From: Labilibaculum sp.
GTDB taxonomy: Bacteria > Bacteroidota > Bacteroidia > Bacteroidales > Marinifilaceae
Assembly: GCA_016342745.1 (NCBI GenBank)
Contig: JAEINT010000002.1
Location: forward strand, 1 to 64,000
Direction: 5' to 3'
Length of the DNA stretch: 64,000 nt
The notes under the pieces were generated by a model. That model saw only the letters and a program-made list of their open reading frames with translations. It did not search any database and had not been told where the DNA came from. The translations under genes were made by a program, and so were the position numbers. The number at the start of each line of letters is the position of its first letter. The stretch's first letter is position 1. Positions 5,733 to 14,515 of this stretch are shown here, one piece after another.

Positions 5733-8700
5733 ATGAGGAATTCTACTGCTGAAATGATGCATATTTTGAGTAATGAAAAAATAAAAACCTGGTTCGATCT
5801 AGGTTTATTTATTGATCGATTTAAGGAGAATAAACATACACCAGTAGTTGAATTCAATCAATCATTTACTAGCTTTAAATCTAAGCTTAATACAAAAGGA
5901 ATAGCCTTTATTACCTTTTATTTTTCAATTGATGGTGTTAGTATTGAAATAGAAAAGTATGCTAAAGCTTTTCGAAATAACATTGCTAAGAATCTTCCTG
6001 TACACTATATTTCAGGGAAGTTTTATCCAGAGTCAGATAAACTGGTTGATTCAAAAACAAAAACATTTACGATAGAGGAAATACAAGGGTTTGATGATTG
6101 GACTTTGTATAAAGATTTCTTTTTTACAAAATTGGAAAGAGGAAGTAAGAAGTATAATGAACTGATTATTAAGTTTTGGTCTCAAACATTATTGATTTGT
6201 GAAAAGTTAGGAAAATACATTGAGGAGAATGACATTGGAATGTTATATCTAATCAATGCCTGTTCTAATCCTGGGAACGTTTCTCTGGCCTTGGCAAATG
6301 TTTTGGTTTCGGAATTTATGGGTATTCCTGTAATTAATAACAATCATGATTTTTATTGGGAAGGTGGTAATTCCGAAATAGATAAAGAAGTAAAGGGATT
6401 AAAAAAAGGACCACGTGATTTCTTTTTTATGAATTCACATTTAGGAGAGGTTTTTTCAATAATAGAAGTATTATATCCATGGGAATCTCGTTCGTGGATG
6501 AATGTAAATATCAATAGGAAGCAAAGTGAACATCTAATATATAAGAATGGACACAACCCAGCTAATGTTACTGAAATTGGAACAGCTGTAGAAATAAGAG
6601 ATTATTCAAATATTAATAAACGCAGCAGAATAAACTCCATGTATCAGATGGAAAAAATGCTGAGTAGATATAATGAGGATGCATTAATTAGCTATTCCGT
6701 TAAAGATGTATTGGATTATAAATTGGTCAATCGGAAAAATCCAGAACCAATTTATATAGGGTACAAGACGAAAGCAATGCATAAATTTCTTTCGGAAAAT
6801 ATCATTTTTTTGCAACCAACACGAGTTGTTTCTAGAAAGCGAATTGAAATAAATTTCGAATTAATTAGGAAAATGTTCGAAGTGAAAAGTCTGCAAACTA
6901 AGGTTCGTGAGTCGGATGATTTAAAGATTACCATTTTAGTAACAGGACCTATTCCTTCAGGGCAATATCCTTACTACGTGAAATTAGTACAGCGTTTTGA
7001 AGCCTTATTAGAATCTATCGATATTGAATTTAGGAAAAGAATATACCTCGGATTCTTGTTTAGTGAAATGGATAAAAAGCGCTTTAAAGACCATTTTGAA
7101 AATCCGATTGGAATTCCAGAATTGTATAGTATTTCATCTTTGGTTCTTTTGCCATCGAAAACAGAAGGAAGAGGCTTGCCTATTATTGAATCGGCCGCAG
7201 CAGGTATTCCAATTTTCTGCAGAAGGTATCAACCAGAAAATGTTTATTCAGAAGTAATAGGTGAACATTTACCAGAAAATGAACGCTTACGGGTAATTGA
7301 ATTTGAAGGTCAGAAAATTAATGATTCTCATGTTCAAGAGGTGATTGAGAAAGTGTTTTTTCCGCATCTTCATCATAAGCATGTTAGACACAATAAGGAT
7401 GTTTTAGCAAAGCGCTATAGTTTTAGCTCCCTCGATTTGAGTATTAATATCATTTTGGAAAAGCTACATTATCAATTAAAGTCGAATACGGAAAATCTAA
7501 CTAGTGTGGAAGTTTTGTTTGATGATTTTACTGAAAAACTGAACTTCAAAAATGCGGATACCGAAGCTTTACTGAATACAAAAAACAGGCATTATTTACC
7601 TGGTTATGGACGATTGGGTTTAATGCTTTATTTGAAATCTTTAATAGATCCAAGTGCGTTTCGGAAAGAGGAGCAAGAAATAAAAGGATTCACTTTCTAC
7701 TTTGCGCGAAAGCAAATTTTAGAACATCCGAAAAGAGATAGCTTAAGTGAAGAAATCGTTCATGACTTTTATAATGCAGTAGATAATTTGTTTTTGATTC
7801 GTAAAAATGAATTGGATATTAGGCACGATCATTCCTTTACTTATCGTCATAGGAATAAGAATCATTATGCATTTCACGATTTAACACATCAGGAATTGTC
7901 TGGTATGGTTAACGTTTTGCAATCGGAAATCTTAACAGAGAAGATTGGGCGTAAAGTGAATGGAGCATCTCGTTTCTTTTTAGATAGAAACTTGGCTTTA
8001 TCGCAATTAACCTCATGTTCTGAAATAGCCATTGACGATCGAAAATTTTTATTTGAAAAATTGAAAGAGAATGTTCCAATGGCATATTTTCCAGGTAAAT
8101 ATGTGAAGTATGAATTGGAGTATTTTGTGCTGAATTCAATTAAAAATAGATTTGGAATTGCTATGCACGAACCAATTACTTTAGAAGTAATTGAAAATAA
8201 AAAAATTGCAAATATTTATGTTTTTGCTCCTAAAACAGCCCTTACTAATTGGACAACTAAAAGAGATATTAAGAATTTTATTGAGAGTGGATTTGATGAA
8301 GAATTGAAATTACTCTATGATCATGATATTCTTCAAGTAATTACAAATGAGTCTTTAACATTAGGGATTCATATTCCACAAATGGGAGAGAAAGCAATAG
8401 CTGTTTTACGAGAAGTAATGGAACAAGGAGGATATCTGATTTCCAATAGAAGGAATGCCACTTTTATGACCGATATTTTGAATATTGATCGTTTTCATAT
8501 TGGTATGGTAACAACAGATTTGGCAGCCAATATAATGGGAATTCCGAATGAAACAGGATACATTCAGTATGTGCCAGCTGGGGTAAGAACTACCTTGGCC
8601 TACCCAACTCCAATTCAAACATCGAAAGATTTTTCAGACTTATTGCATTCACAGCTTTTTAAATCACTTTGTGAAAAGTATGGAGAAGATAAAGTTTTTG

Positions 8701-9896
8701 AAACAATAAAAGAAGATGCTCTTACAAGTGGGTCGCCACTAAAATTGGTTTTGAATAAGCTTTCCTCAAATGAAAAGGAGAATAAGGAAGTCAATTATTC
8801 TTTTGTTACTGGAATTTATGAAGATGGTAATCCATGGAATGGGGTTATGGCTAAGGCAAATTTAGATTCTAAAGATTGGGAATTTGCAGCCATTAGTTCC
8901 CCAAAAACAAAAACGGTAGTTGACTTTGTGAAGGATTTTGAATTGGAAAATCAAGCAGAGGCAAAAATTGCTTGGAACGGTGGTTATATCTTAAATCCAG
9001 AGTTGGTTGGTAAGCTAGGATTACCAGAATCGTATATTGGATCACCGCTTGGTTTATTAATATCTGATGGTGAATTGTTGAGTGCACCCTTATTTAATAA
9101 GCCAGCTTTGTTGATTACAAAAGATGGTCAGATCGATCTGCAAAGAGTAAATTGTAAATCTGGATTGAAAGTAACAATTGAAGGAATTGAATACGAGTTT
9201 TCGAGTGAAAACTACAACAATTGGGACGAGGATAATTGTTGCTATTTTGATTTAATGTATGGTGAAGAAACAATTCCCGCTGCAAATTGTATTTTGATTC
9301 GTTTGGCTGGAAATACCGTTAAAGAAGTAATAAAAGATCAAGAATCAGTTTGTCAAATACCGGTTGGTTTGACTCTGTCAATACCCAACAGCATTCTAAA
9401 AAAGAAGCTACCAGAAGTTGATACCAAACTAAAAATCCATGTAAATGGATTGGAGCATATTTTTCATGCTGTTGAAGCAGGACCAATGTTATTAGAGAAT
9501 GGTGAGCAATGTATTGATATGGAAATGGAAGGTTGGAAAACAAGTAATTCGATAAAAACACAAGCCGCTCGTTTGGATTTTACGGATATGCGTGGACCTA
9601 AGATTGCCGTAGGAATTGATACAAAAGGGGATTTGAGTGTTTTAACTATTAATGGTAGAATTCGCGAATCAGTAGGAGCTAGACATCATGATATGGCAGA
9701 TATCCTATTGCAAAATGGCATGCAGAAAGCCATGGGATTCGACCCAGGAGGAAGTTCAACCTTAGTTGTAAATGGGGAAACACTTAATATTTCACCTTAC
9801 AATTCTCAGTACGAACGAAATATTTACTCCTTACCGCCTGAACCAAGAGCAGTTTCGAATGCAATTATAGGCTATAAAAAAAAGGGATCTAAATGA
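5733..9896 (+). CDS. Giant fusion: GT4-type glycosyltransferase plus phosphodiester glycosidase domain
   Basis: A 1387-residue protein. Residues about 150-600 look like a GT-B (GT4) glycosyltransferase, with the donor-site motif LPSKTEGRGLPIIESAAAG near 471-490. Residues about 620-1000 match nothing I recognise. Residues about 1040-1380 resemble the phosphodiester glycosidase (NAGPA/DUF2233) family: W-N-G-G-Y near 1081, GPMLLENGE, QAARLDF and G-F-D-P-G-G-S-S at 1335-1342, where the family usually has a D-G-G-G-S-S-like motif. No signal peptide or membrane segment is seen, although phosphodiester glycosidases usually act outside the cytoplasm. It may make and trim a sugar-phosphate linkage; that is inference. 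It is monocistronic, with an inverted repeat before the start and the stop codon inside the terminator. Confidence 0.75.
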   Translation: MRNSTAEMMHILSNEKIKTWFDLGLFIDRFKENKHTPVVEFNQSFTSFKSKLNTKGIAFITFYFSIDGVSIEIEKYAKAFRNNIAKNLPVHYISGKFYPESDKLVDSKTKTFTIEEIQGFDDWTLYKDFFFTKLERGSKKYNELIIKFWSQTLLICEKLGKYIEENDIGMLYLINACSNPGNVSLALANVLVSEFMGIPVINNNHDFYWEGGNSEIDKEVKGLKKGPRDFFFMNSHLGEVFSIIEVLYPWESRSWMNVNINRKQSEHLIYKNGHNPANVTEIGTAVEIRDYSNINKRSRINSMYQMEKMLSRYNEDALISYSVKDVLDYKLVNRKNPEPIYIGYKTKAMHKFLSENIIFLQPTRVVSRKRIEINFELIRKMFEVKSLQTKVRESDDLKITILVTGPIPSGQYPYYVKLVQRFEALLESIDIEFRKRIYLGFLFSEMDKKRFKDHFENPIGIPELYSISSLVLLPSKTEGRGLPIIESAAAGIPIFCRRYQPENVYSEVIGEHLPENERLRVIEFEGQKINDSHVQEVIEKVFFPHLHHKHVRHNKDVLAKRYSFSSLDLSINIILEKLHYQLKSNTENLTSVEVLFDDFTEKLNFKNADTEALLNTKNRHYLPGYGRLGLMLYLKSLIDPSAFRKEEQEIKGFTFYFARKQILEHPKRDSLSEEIVHDFYNAVDNLFLIRKNELDIRHDHSFTYRHRNKNHYAFHDLTHQELSGMVNVLQSEILTEKIGRKVNGASRFFLDRNLALSQLTSCSEIAIDDRKFLFEKLKENVPMAYFPGKYVKYELEYFVLNSIKNRFGIAMHEPITLEVIENKKIANIYVFAPKTALTNWTTKRDIKNFIESGFDEELKLLYDHDILQVITNESLTLGIHIPQMGEKAIAVLREVMEQGGYLISNRRNATFMTDILNIDRFHIGMVTTDLAANIMGIPNETGYIQYVPAGVRTTLAYPTPIQTSKDFSDLLHSQLFKSLCEKYGEDKVFETIKEDALTSGSPLKLVLNKLSSNEKENKEVNYSFVTGIYEDGNPWNGVMAKANLDSKDWEFAAISSPKTKTVVDFVKDFELENQAEAKIAWNGGYILNPELVGKLGLPESYIGSPLGLLISDGELLSAPLFNKPALLITKDGQIDLQRVNCKSGLKVTIEGIEYEFSSENYNNWDEDNCCYFDLMYGEETIPAANCILIRLAGNTVKEVIKDQESVCQIPVGLTLSIPNSILKKKLPEVDTKLKIHVNGLEHIFHAVEAGPMLLENGEQCIDMEMEGWKTSNSIKTQAARLDFTDMRGPKIAVGIDTKGDLSVLTINGRIRESVGARHHDMADILLQNGMQKAMGFDPGGSSTLVVNGETLNISPYNSQYERNIYSLPPEPRAVSNAIIGYKKKGSK

Positions 9897-9907
9897 TCCC
9901 TTTTACT
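9880..9907 (+). terminator. Terminator overlapping the stop codon of the giant fusion gene
   Basis: Arms AAAAGGGATC (9880-9889) and GATCCCTTTT (9895-9904) around a five-base loop. The TGA stop at 9894-9896 lies in the loop and second arm, so translation ends within the hairpin. It can also serve the convergent gene. Confidence 0.85.
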
Positions 9908-9927
9908 TAATTATATAATTTCATTTA

Positions 9928-10647
9928 TTAGTACTTTTTCAAACTTCCAAGGAAAGAAATGTCACTGGTAATTTTAGGTTCTCCTTTGTATTTTACCGAT
10001 CCAATGCCCGAAATATTTACTCTAAGATCATCTTTTACACAAACTTTTCCGCTGCCAACTCCACTTATATCGATACTCCCTTTTTTGGCTATCAAATCGT
10101 ATGCACTTACACTCCCAGCACCCGAAATATCGATAGAAACTTCTTCACATTTACCTGCTAATTTTATGGTAGATGCACCGCTGTTATTAATAGATAATCG
10201 ATTAGCAGTAAGTTTTAGTTCTGCAGAAGAAGCCCCATTAATTTCTATATCGAGTTCATCAAAACGAAGCATTTGATCACTTTTTAAAGAAATAGCACCG
10301 TTGGCTTTTAATCCGCTAAGGTGTTTAAAGCCGATATACAATTTCATTTCTTTCGATTTGTAGATGCTTTTCTCGGTTGAGATGTAAAGAACATCACCTT
10401 TTACTTTGGTTTTAATAATGTCTAATAAATTTTCATCTGCAACTACCTTAAGGCTGTAATCATCATCCTGAGAAAGGTAAATTGTAAATGCTCCATTTAC
10501 TTTAATGGTTTCAAAACTGCTTACTTCTCTCTCTTCAGATTGTACATTTCCATTTCCTTTTATCCCATCTGCCTGTGCAGGTAGCACGAATAAAAAGCTG
10601 ATGAATACAAGTAATAATGTTGAACTTATTTTTCGAATTAATTTCAT
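9928..10647 (-). CDS. Secreted GIN-domain (DUF2807) protein
   Basis: A 239-residue exported protein. It has a signal peptide (KLIRKISS then a hydrophobic run ending LPAQA) and a single DUF2807 'head GIN' beta-solenoid domain, seen as the repeated pattern I-x-[IV]-S/N-G-[AVI]-[GS]-S. The family is common in Bacteroidota and its function is unsettled, probably an envelope adhesin or scaffold. The start is placed at the fourth codon of the longest frame (10647), because MKLIRK gives the normal signal peptide. It is convergent with the giant fusion gene, and no operon partner is evident. Confidence 0.85.
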   Translation of the reverse strand: MKLIRKISSTLLLVFISFLFVLPAQADGIKGNGNVQSEEREVSSFETIKVNGAFTIYLSQDDDYSLKVVADENLLDIIKTKVKGDVLYISTEKSIYKSKEMKLYIGFKHLSGLKANGAISLKSDQMLRFDELDIEINGASSAELKLTANRLSINNSGASTIKLAGKCEEVSIDISGAGSVSAYDLIAKKGSIDISGVGSGKVCVKDDLRVNISGIGSVKYKGEPKITSDISFLGSLKKY

Positions 10648-10837
10648 ATCAGTCACTTTTAATTACACTTTAAGCTTAGGTTGTTTAAAGAAAAGACGAT
10701 TAAAGAAGGAAACTGTTGCACGCTTTTTAATTTGTCCTCACTAAGCCAGTAGTAAAAGATAGAAAGAATTTTATTTATTCTGATTTCAAGATGGAAAATA
10801 AACGAAATGAATTTACCTTGCAGAAAAATAGATAGAT

Positions 10838-11974
10838 ATGTCGGGAGTATATTTTCACATTCCATTTTGCAAACAACTTTGCCACTACTGTGCTTTTCAC
10901 AAGAGTATTTCTTTACAGGCAAAAGACGATATGTTTGAGTGTTTTAAAAAGGAATTAAAATACAAAAAAGATTATTTGGGTAAGGAATCAGTTGCTACTA
11001 TTTACTTTGGTGGCGGAACACCTTCTATTTATCAGCCACATGAAATTGAATCTTTGATTGATGAAGTGGCCAAATACTTTACCATTGACTCGGATGCTGA
11101 AATTACCTTAGAAGCTAATCCAGATGATTTAAGCGAAACTTATTTAAGAGCTTTGCAAAATACTCCTGTAAACCGACTTAGTGTTGGAATTCAGTCTTTT
11201 CATGATGAAGATTTGATTTTGATGAATCGAAGGCATACTGGAAAAGAGGCGTTTGAGGCTATTCGCAGGGCTCAGGAGTTTGGCTTTGATAATATCTCTG
11301 TTGACCAGATTTACGGGGTTCCAGGCTTAAGTATGGAGAAATGGATAGAGAATTTAGACTTGGTTTTTGAATTGGATATTCAACACATCTCTTCTTATCA
11401 TTTAATGTTCGATCCGAACACCATTTTCACCAAAAAATTGGAAAAAGGACAATTGGTAGAGTTGGATGAAGAACAGAGTTTTGAACAATTTAAATACTTG
11501 ATAGACAAAGCACGAGAAAATGGATTTCATCATTATGAGATTTCTAATTTTTCTAAAGAAGGATTTATTTCAAAACACAATTCAAGTTATTGGAAACAAG
11601 AGAAATACTTGGGAATTGGACCATCGGCGCATTCTTTTAATTTAAAGGAGAGAGAGTGGAATATTGCCCATAATTACAAGTATATAAAAGCAATTAAAGA
11701 GGAAGCTGAATTTTCAGAGAAGGAACATTTGAGTTTTTACGATCGTTTTAATGATTTTGTCTTAACTTCTTTACGTACTTATTGGGGAATGGACTTGGAA
11801 ACGGTTCGCAAAGACTTTGGCGATCAATTGTATAATCATTGCCTTGCGAAGGCTGAAAAATACATAATATCTAATCATGTTCGACAAGATGGGAACTCGC
11901 TTATTCTTTGCGATGAAGGGGTTTTTATATCAAATGATATAATGTCTGAATTTTTTTGGGTGGAGGATGAGTAA
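10838..11974 (+). CDS. hemW: HemW-like radical SAM protein
   Basis: A 378-residue radical SAM protein of the HemN/HemW group. The cluster motif C11-x3-C15-x2-C18 follows H-I-P-F, with GGGTPS, LEANPDD and LSVGIQSF after it, and the HemW-type C-terminal domain (HNSSYWK, LGIGPSAHSF). HemW inserts or delivers heme to proteins; many are mis-annotated as oxygen-independent coproporphyrinogen oxidase. The CxxxCxxC spacing without a following C, and the 378-residue length, favour HemW over HemN. A rhodanese gene follows 53 bp downstream. Confidence 0.93.
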   Translation: MSGVYFHIPFCKQLCHYCAFHKSISLQAKDDMFECFKKELKYKKDYLGKESVATIYFGGGTPSIYQPHEIESLIDEVAKYFTIDSDAEITLEANPDDLSETYLRALQNTPVNRLSVGIQSFHDEDLILMNRRHTGKEAFEAIRRAQEFGFDNISVDQIYGVPGLSMEKWIENLDLVFELDIQHISSYHLMFDPNTIFTKKLEKGQLVELDEEQSFEQFKYLIDKARENGFHHYEISNFSKEGFISKHNSSYWKQEKYLGIGPSAHSFNLKEREWNIAHNYKYIKAIKEEAEFSEKEHLSFYDRFNDFVLTSLRTYWGMDLETVRKDFGDQLYNHCLAKAEKYIISNHVRQDGNSLILCDEGVFISNDIMSEFFWVEDE

Positions 11975-12027
11975 TAGATCAAAAATTTGACCGTTAATAG
12001 ATTAGAAACTCATAGATATTTAGTGGA

Positions 12028-12414
12028 ATGAAATCAATATATACTTTTTTACTAATCTTTTTTGTGTTGAGTACATCAAGTGTGTATTCACAAACTGATA
12101 CCATTCAAGTGATAGGTCCGAAGCAATTTAACCAGATCTTACAACTGAATGAAAATGCTGTACTTATTGATGTGAGTTGTAGAAAAGATTTTAAAATGAG
12201 GCATATTAAAGGAGCTCACTTGGCGCAAACTTCCAAAGACTTGTTTCATTTAATAGATACCCATGGAAAATCGAAAGTTTACCTTTTGTATTGTAAAGAA
12301 GGTTACCGCAGTATAGATGCTGGTAAAATGATCTATGAGAAATATAAAATAAAAGTATGTTCTCTGGATGGAGGATTAGATGCATGGTTACATAGTGGAT
12401 TAGGATTGGAATAA
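12028..12414 (+). CDS. Periplasmic rhodanese-like protein
   Basis: A 128-residue single rhodanese domain with a signal peptide ending near SVYSQ at residue 22. The active-site loop is C89-K-E-G-Y-R-S, as in thiosulfate or persulfide sulfurtransferases, and the family motif D-V-S-C-R-K-D-F-x-x-x-H-I-x-G-A precedes it. It could handle sulfur or redox chemistry in the periplasm. It may be co-transcribed with hemW and ends at a strong terminator. Confidence 0.9.
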   Translation: MKSIYTFLLIFFVLSTSSVYSQTDTIQVIGPKQFNQILQLNENAVLIDVSCRKDFKMRHIKGAHLAQTSKDLFHLIDTHGKSKVYLLYCKEGYRSIDAGKMIYEKYKIKVCSLDGGLDAWLHSGLGLE

Positions 12415-12438
12415 GGGTACACCAAAAATATAAAAACA

Positions 12439-12466
12439 AAAGGCAGATTCATTAGAATCTGCCTTT
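12439..12466. terminator. Bidirectional terminator between rhodanese and lipoprotein genes
   Basis: Perfect 12-bp arms AAAGGCAGATTC (12439-12450) and GAATCTGCCTTT (12455-12466) with a four-base loop. It serves both converging transcripts. Confidence 0.85.
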
Positions 12467-12488
12467 CTGATATCTCCTTAAGTTTTGA

Positions 12489-14474
12489 CTATAATTCAGC
12501 TTCGATCCAAGACCAAGCTGAGATGTCAAGAGCTGTAGCATCTTTACCAGAGTTTAACTCATATTTGCTAGTTTCACTGCTTAGTAAAGTAGCGTCGGCA
12601 TCAGCACCGGCAATTTGCACGTTTGATAAGGCACCCGAATCCTTCATATCAAGATCAACATCGTAACCTACAAGGTGTAAACCTGTGATTGTAGCACCTG
12701 ATTCTTTTTTAAATTGCAAAGCTGTTCCTCCAACAGTAGAAATGGCTGTTACATTTACAAAATTAGGATTGTTGTTTATTTTATCTCCTTCGAAAGCAGT
12801 AGAAAATCCAGCGATTGTGTGAGAAATGTAAGTGTCAGTCACTGTACCATTCCAACCTTCAGTCCAGTCTACAGAATCATCTTCGTTGTTTTCTAAGTAA
12901 AGATTGCTTACCGAAACAGTGCCACCAAAAAATTCTACACCATCATCAGAACCATTAATTACGGCTACATTTTCGATTGTTGTACCTGAGCCTACAGCGT
13001 AAAGAGAAACACCATTGTATTGTGATTCTGAGTTAATTTGAGCACCAGTTCCTTTAATTACTAAATACTGTATTGATCCTGAGTTATCATCATCAGTTGT
13101 TCCACCGTAAATAAATCCACCAACTTCAGCTTCAGAATTGGCGCCAGCAGTTGTCGTTGCTTTTCCACAAATTGTTAATCCACCCCAGTCACCAGGCATA
13201 CCTTGGTCTGAAGCAATTACAACAGGATTATTAGAAGTTCCATTGATATTGATTGTTCCCCCCATTAATACTGCAATATAAACTTCTGTTCCACCTGCAT
13301 CAGCGTGAATTTTTGTTCCTGCAGGAATTGTTAAAGAAGCACCATCTTGTACAATGTAAGAGCTAGTTAAACGGTAAGCTTTTGCAGCATCTAAAGTAAC
13401 ATCGCTAGTTACGTTTCCAGCTAATTCTTCAACAACAGCAACTTCAGCATCTACCCAAGTCCAGCTTGATGGATCAACAGTTGCAGCAGTATTGTAACTG
13501 TTGGCAACTTCAGCAGCAACACCTTCGATAATAACATTTGCCAAAGGACCATCATCTTTCATATCGATACTTTTGGCATATCCGCTTAATGATAAACCTG
13601 TAATTGTAGCACCAGATTCTTTTTTGAATTGTAGTGCAGTTCCTCCAGTTGTTGAAACAGCTGTTAGGTTGATAATTTTTGGATTGTTATTTACTTTATC
13701 ACCTTCAACAACAGTTGAGAAATCTTCAATTGTATGCTCGACATATGCATTGGTAATTGTTCCGCTCCATCCTTCAGTCCAGTCGATAGCGTCATCTTCG
13801 TTATTTTGCAAGAACAAGTTCGTTACGGATACAGTTCCACCGAAAAATTCAACGCCATCATCAGCACCGTTAATTACGGCTACATTTTCAACTGTTGTTC
13901 CTGAACCTACTGCGTAGAAAGAAACACCATTGTATTGTGACTCAGAGTTAATTTGAGCACCTGTACCTGTAATTACAAGGTTTTTAATTGTACCTGAATT
14001 ATCAGCATCTGCAGTTCCACCATAAATAAAACCACCAACTTCAGCTTCTGAATCGGCACCAGCAGTAGTTGTAGCTTTACCACAAATGGTTAATCCACCC
14101 CAGTCGCCGGCATTTCCGCTTGCCGATGTCATTACAACCGGACTAGATGTAGTACCGTTGATATTGATTTTACCGCCCATTAAAACTGCGATATAAACAT
14201 CGGTACCACCATTATTAGCAATAATTTCTGTACCTGCAGGAATTGTAAGAGTTAAGCCATCAGGAACAATAAAAGAACCTGTAAGGTCGTATTGCATGCT
14301 TGCATCAAGAGTATAATCTTCTGTAAGCTGACCTTTCATTTGACCTGTTTGTAACAATTCAATTACCTCTTCTACTGGAGTAGGAACTGGATCGTCATCA
14401 TCATCGGAACAACTTGATAAAAAAGGCATTGCTAAGATTGCCAAACCTAAGATTTTAATCGTTAATTTTTTCAT
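12489..14474 (-). CDS. Surface lipoprotein with two tandem beta-helix-like repeats
   Basis: A 661-residue lipoprotein. Lipobox FLSSC puts the acylated cysteine at residue 22, followed by SDDDDD, a Bacteroidota surface-export signal, so it probably faces outward. The rest is two copies of a roughly 300-residue domain (about 40-340 and 345-640) that share long stretches, including VYIAVLMGG, GDWGGLTICGKATTTAG, EAEVGGFIYGG, GAQINSESQYNGVS and GTALQFKKESGATITGL. The repeated N-V-x-V-x-N-G-x-D-D-G-V-E-F-F-G-G pattern suggests a right-handed beta-helix. It lies 41 bp behind the TonB receptor gene, taking the place of a SusD-like partner. The ligand is unknown. Confidence 0.85.
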   Translation of the reverse strand: MKKLTIKILGLAILAMPFLSSCSDDDDDPVPTPVEEVIELLQTGQMKGQLTEDYTLDASMQYDLTGSFIVPDGLTLTIPAGTEIIANNGGTDVYIAVLMGGKININGTTSSPVVMTSASGNAGDWGGLTICGKATTTAGADSEAEVGGFIYGGTADADNSGTIKNLVITGTGAQINSESQYNGVSFYAVGSGTTVENVAVINGADDGVEFFGGTVSVTNLFLQNNEDDAIDWTEGWSGTITNAYVEHTIEDFSTVVEGDKVNNNPKIINLTAVSTTGGTALQFKKESGATITGLSLSGYAKSIDMKDDGPLANVIIEGVAAEVANSYNTAATVDPSSWTWVDAEVAVVEELAGNVTSDVTLDAAKAYRLTSSYIVQDGASLTIPAGTKIHADAGGTEVYIAVLMGGTININGTSNNPVVIASDQGMPGDWGGLTICGKATTTAGANSEAEVGGFIYGGTTDDDNSGSIQYLVIKGTGAQINSESQYNGVSLYAVGSGTTIENVAVINGSDDGVEFFGGTVSVSNLYLENNEDDSVDWTEGWNGTVTDTYISHTIAGFSTAFEGDKINNNPNFVNVTAISTVGGTALQFKKESGATITGLHLVGYDVDLDMKDSGALSNVQIAGADADATLLSSETSKYELNSGKDATALDISAWSWIEAEL

Positions 14475-14515
14475 TTTAATTTCAATTTTGGAATATTAAA
14501 AAGTTATTTAGTTTT

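Noticed and set aside
7024-7257. A short frame within the giant fusion gene in another reading frame
   Set aside because: It overlaps the glycosyltransferase motif region, which is clearly coded in the main frame, and has no features of its own.
13501-13917. A 138-codon frame on the plus strand opposite the lipoprotein gene
   Set aside because: It lies entirely antisense to a well-supported repeat protein, and its composition mirrors the complementary codons.
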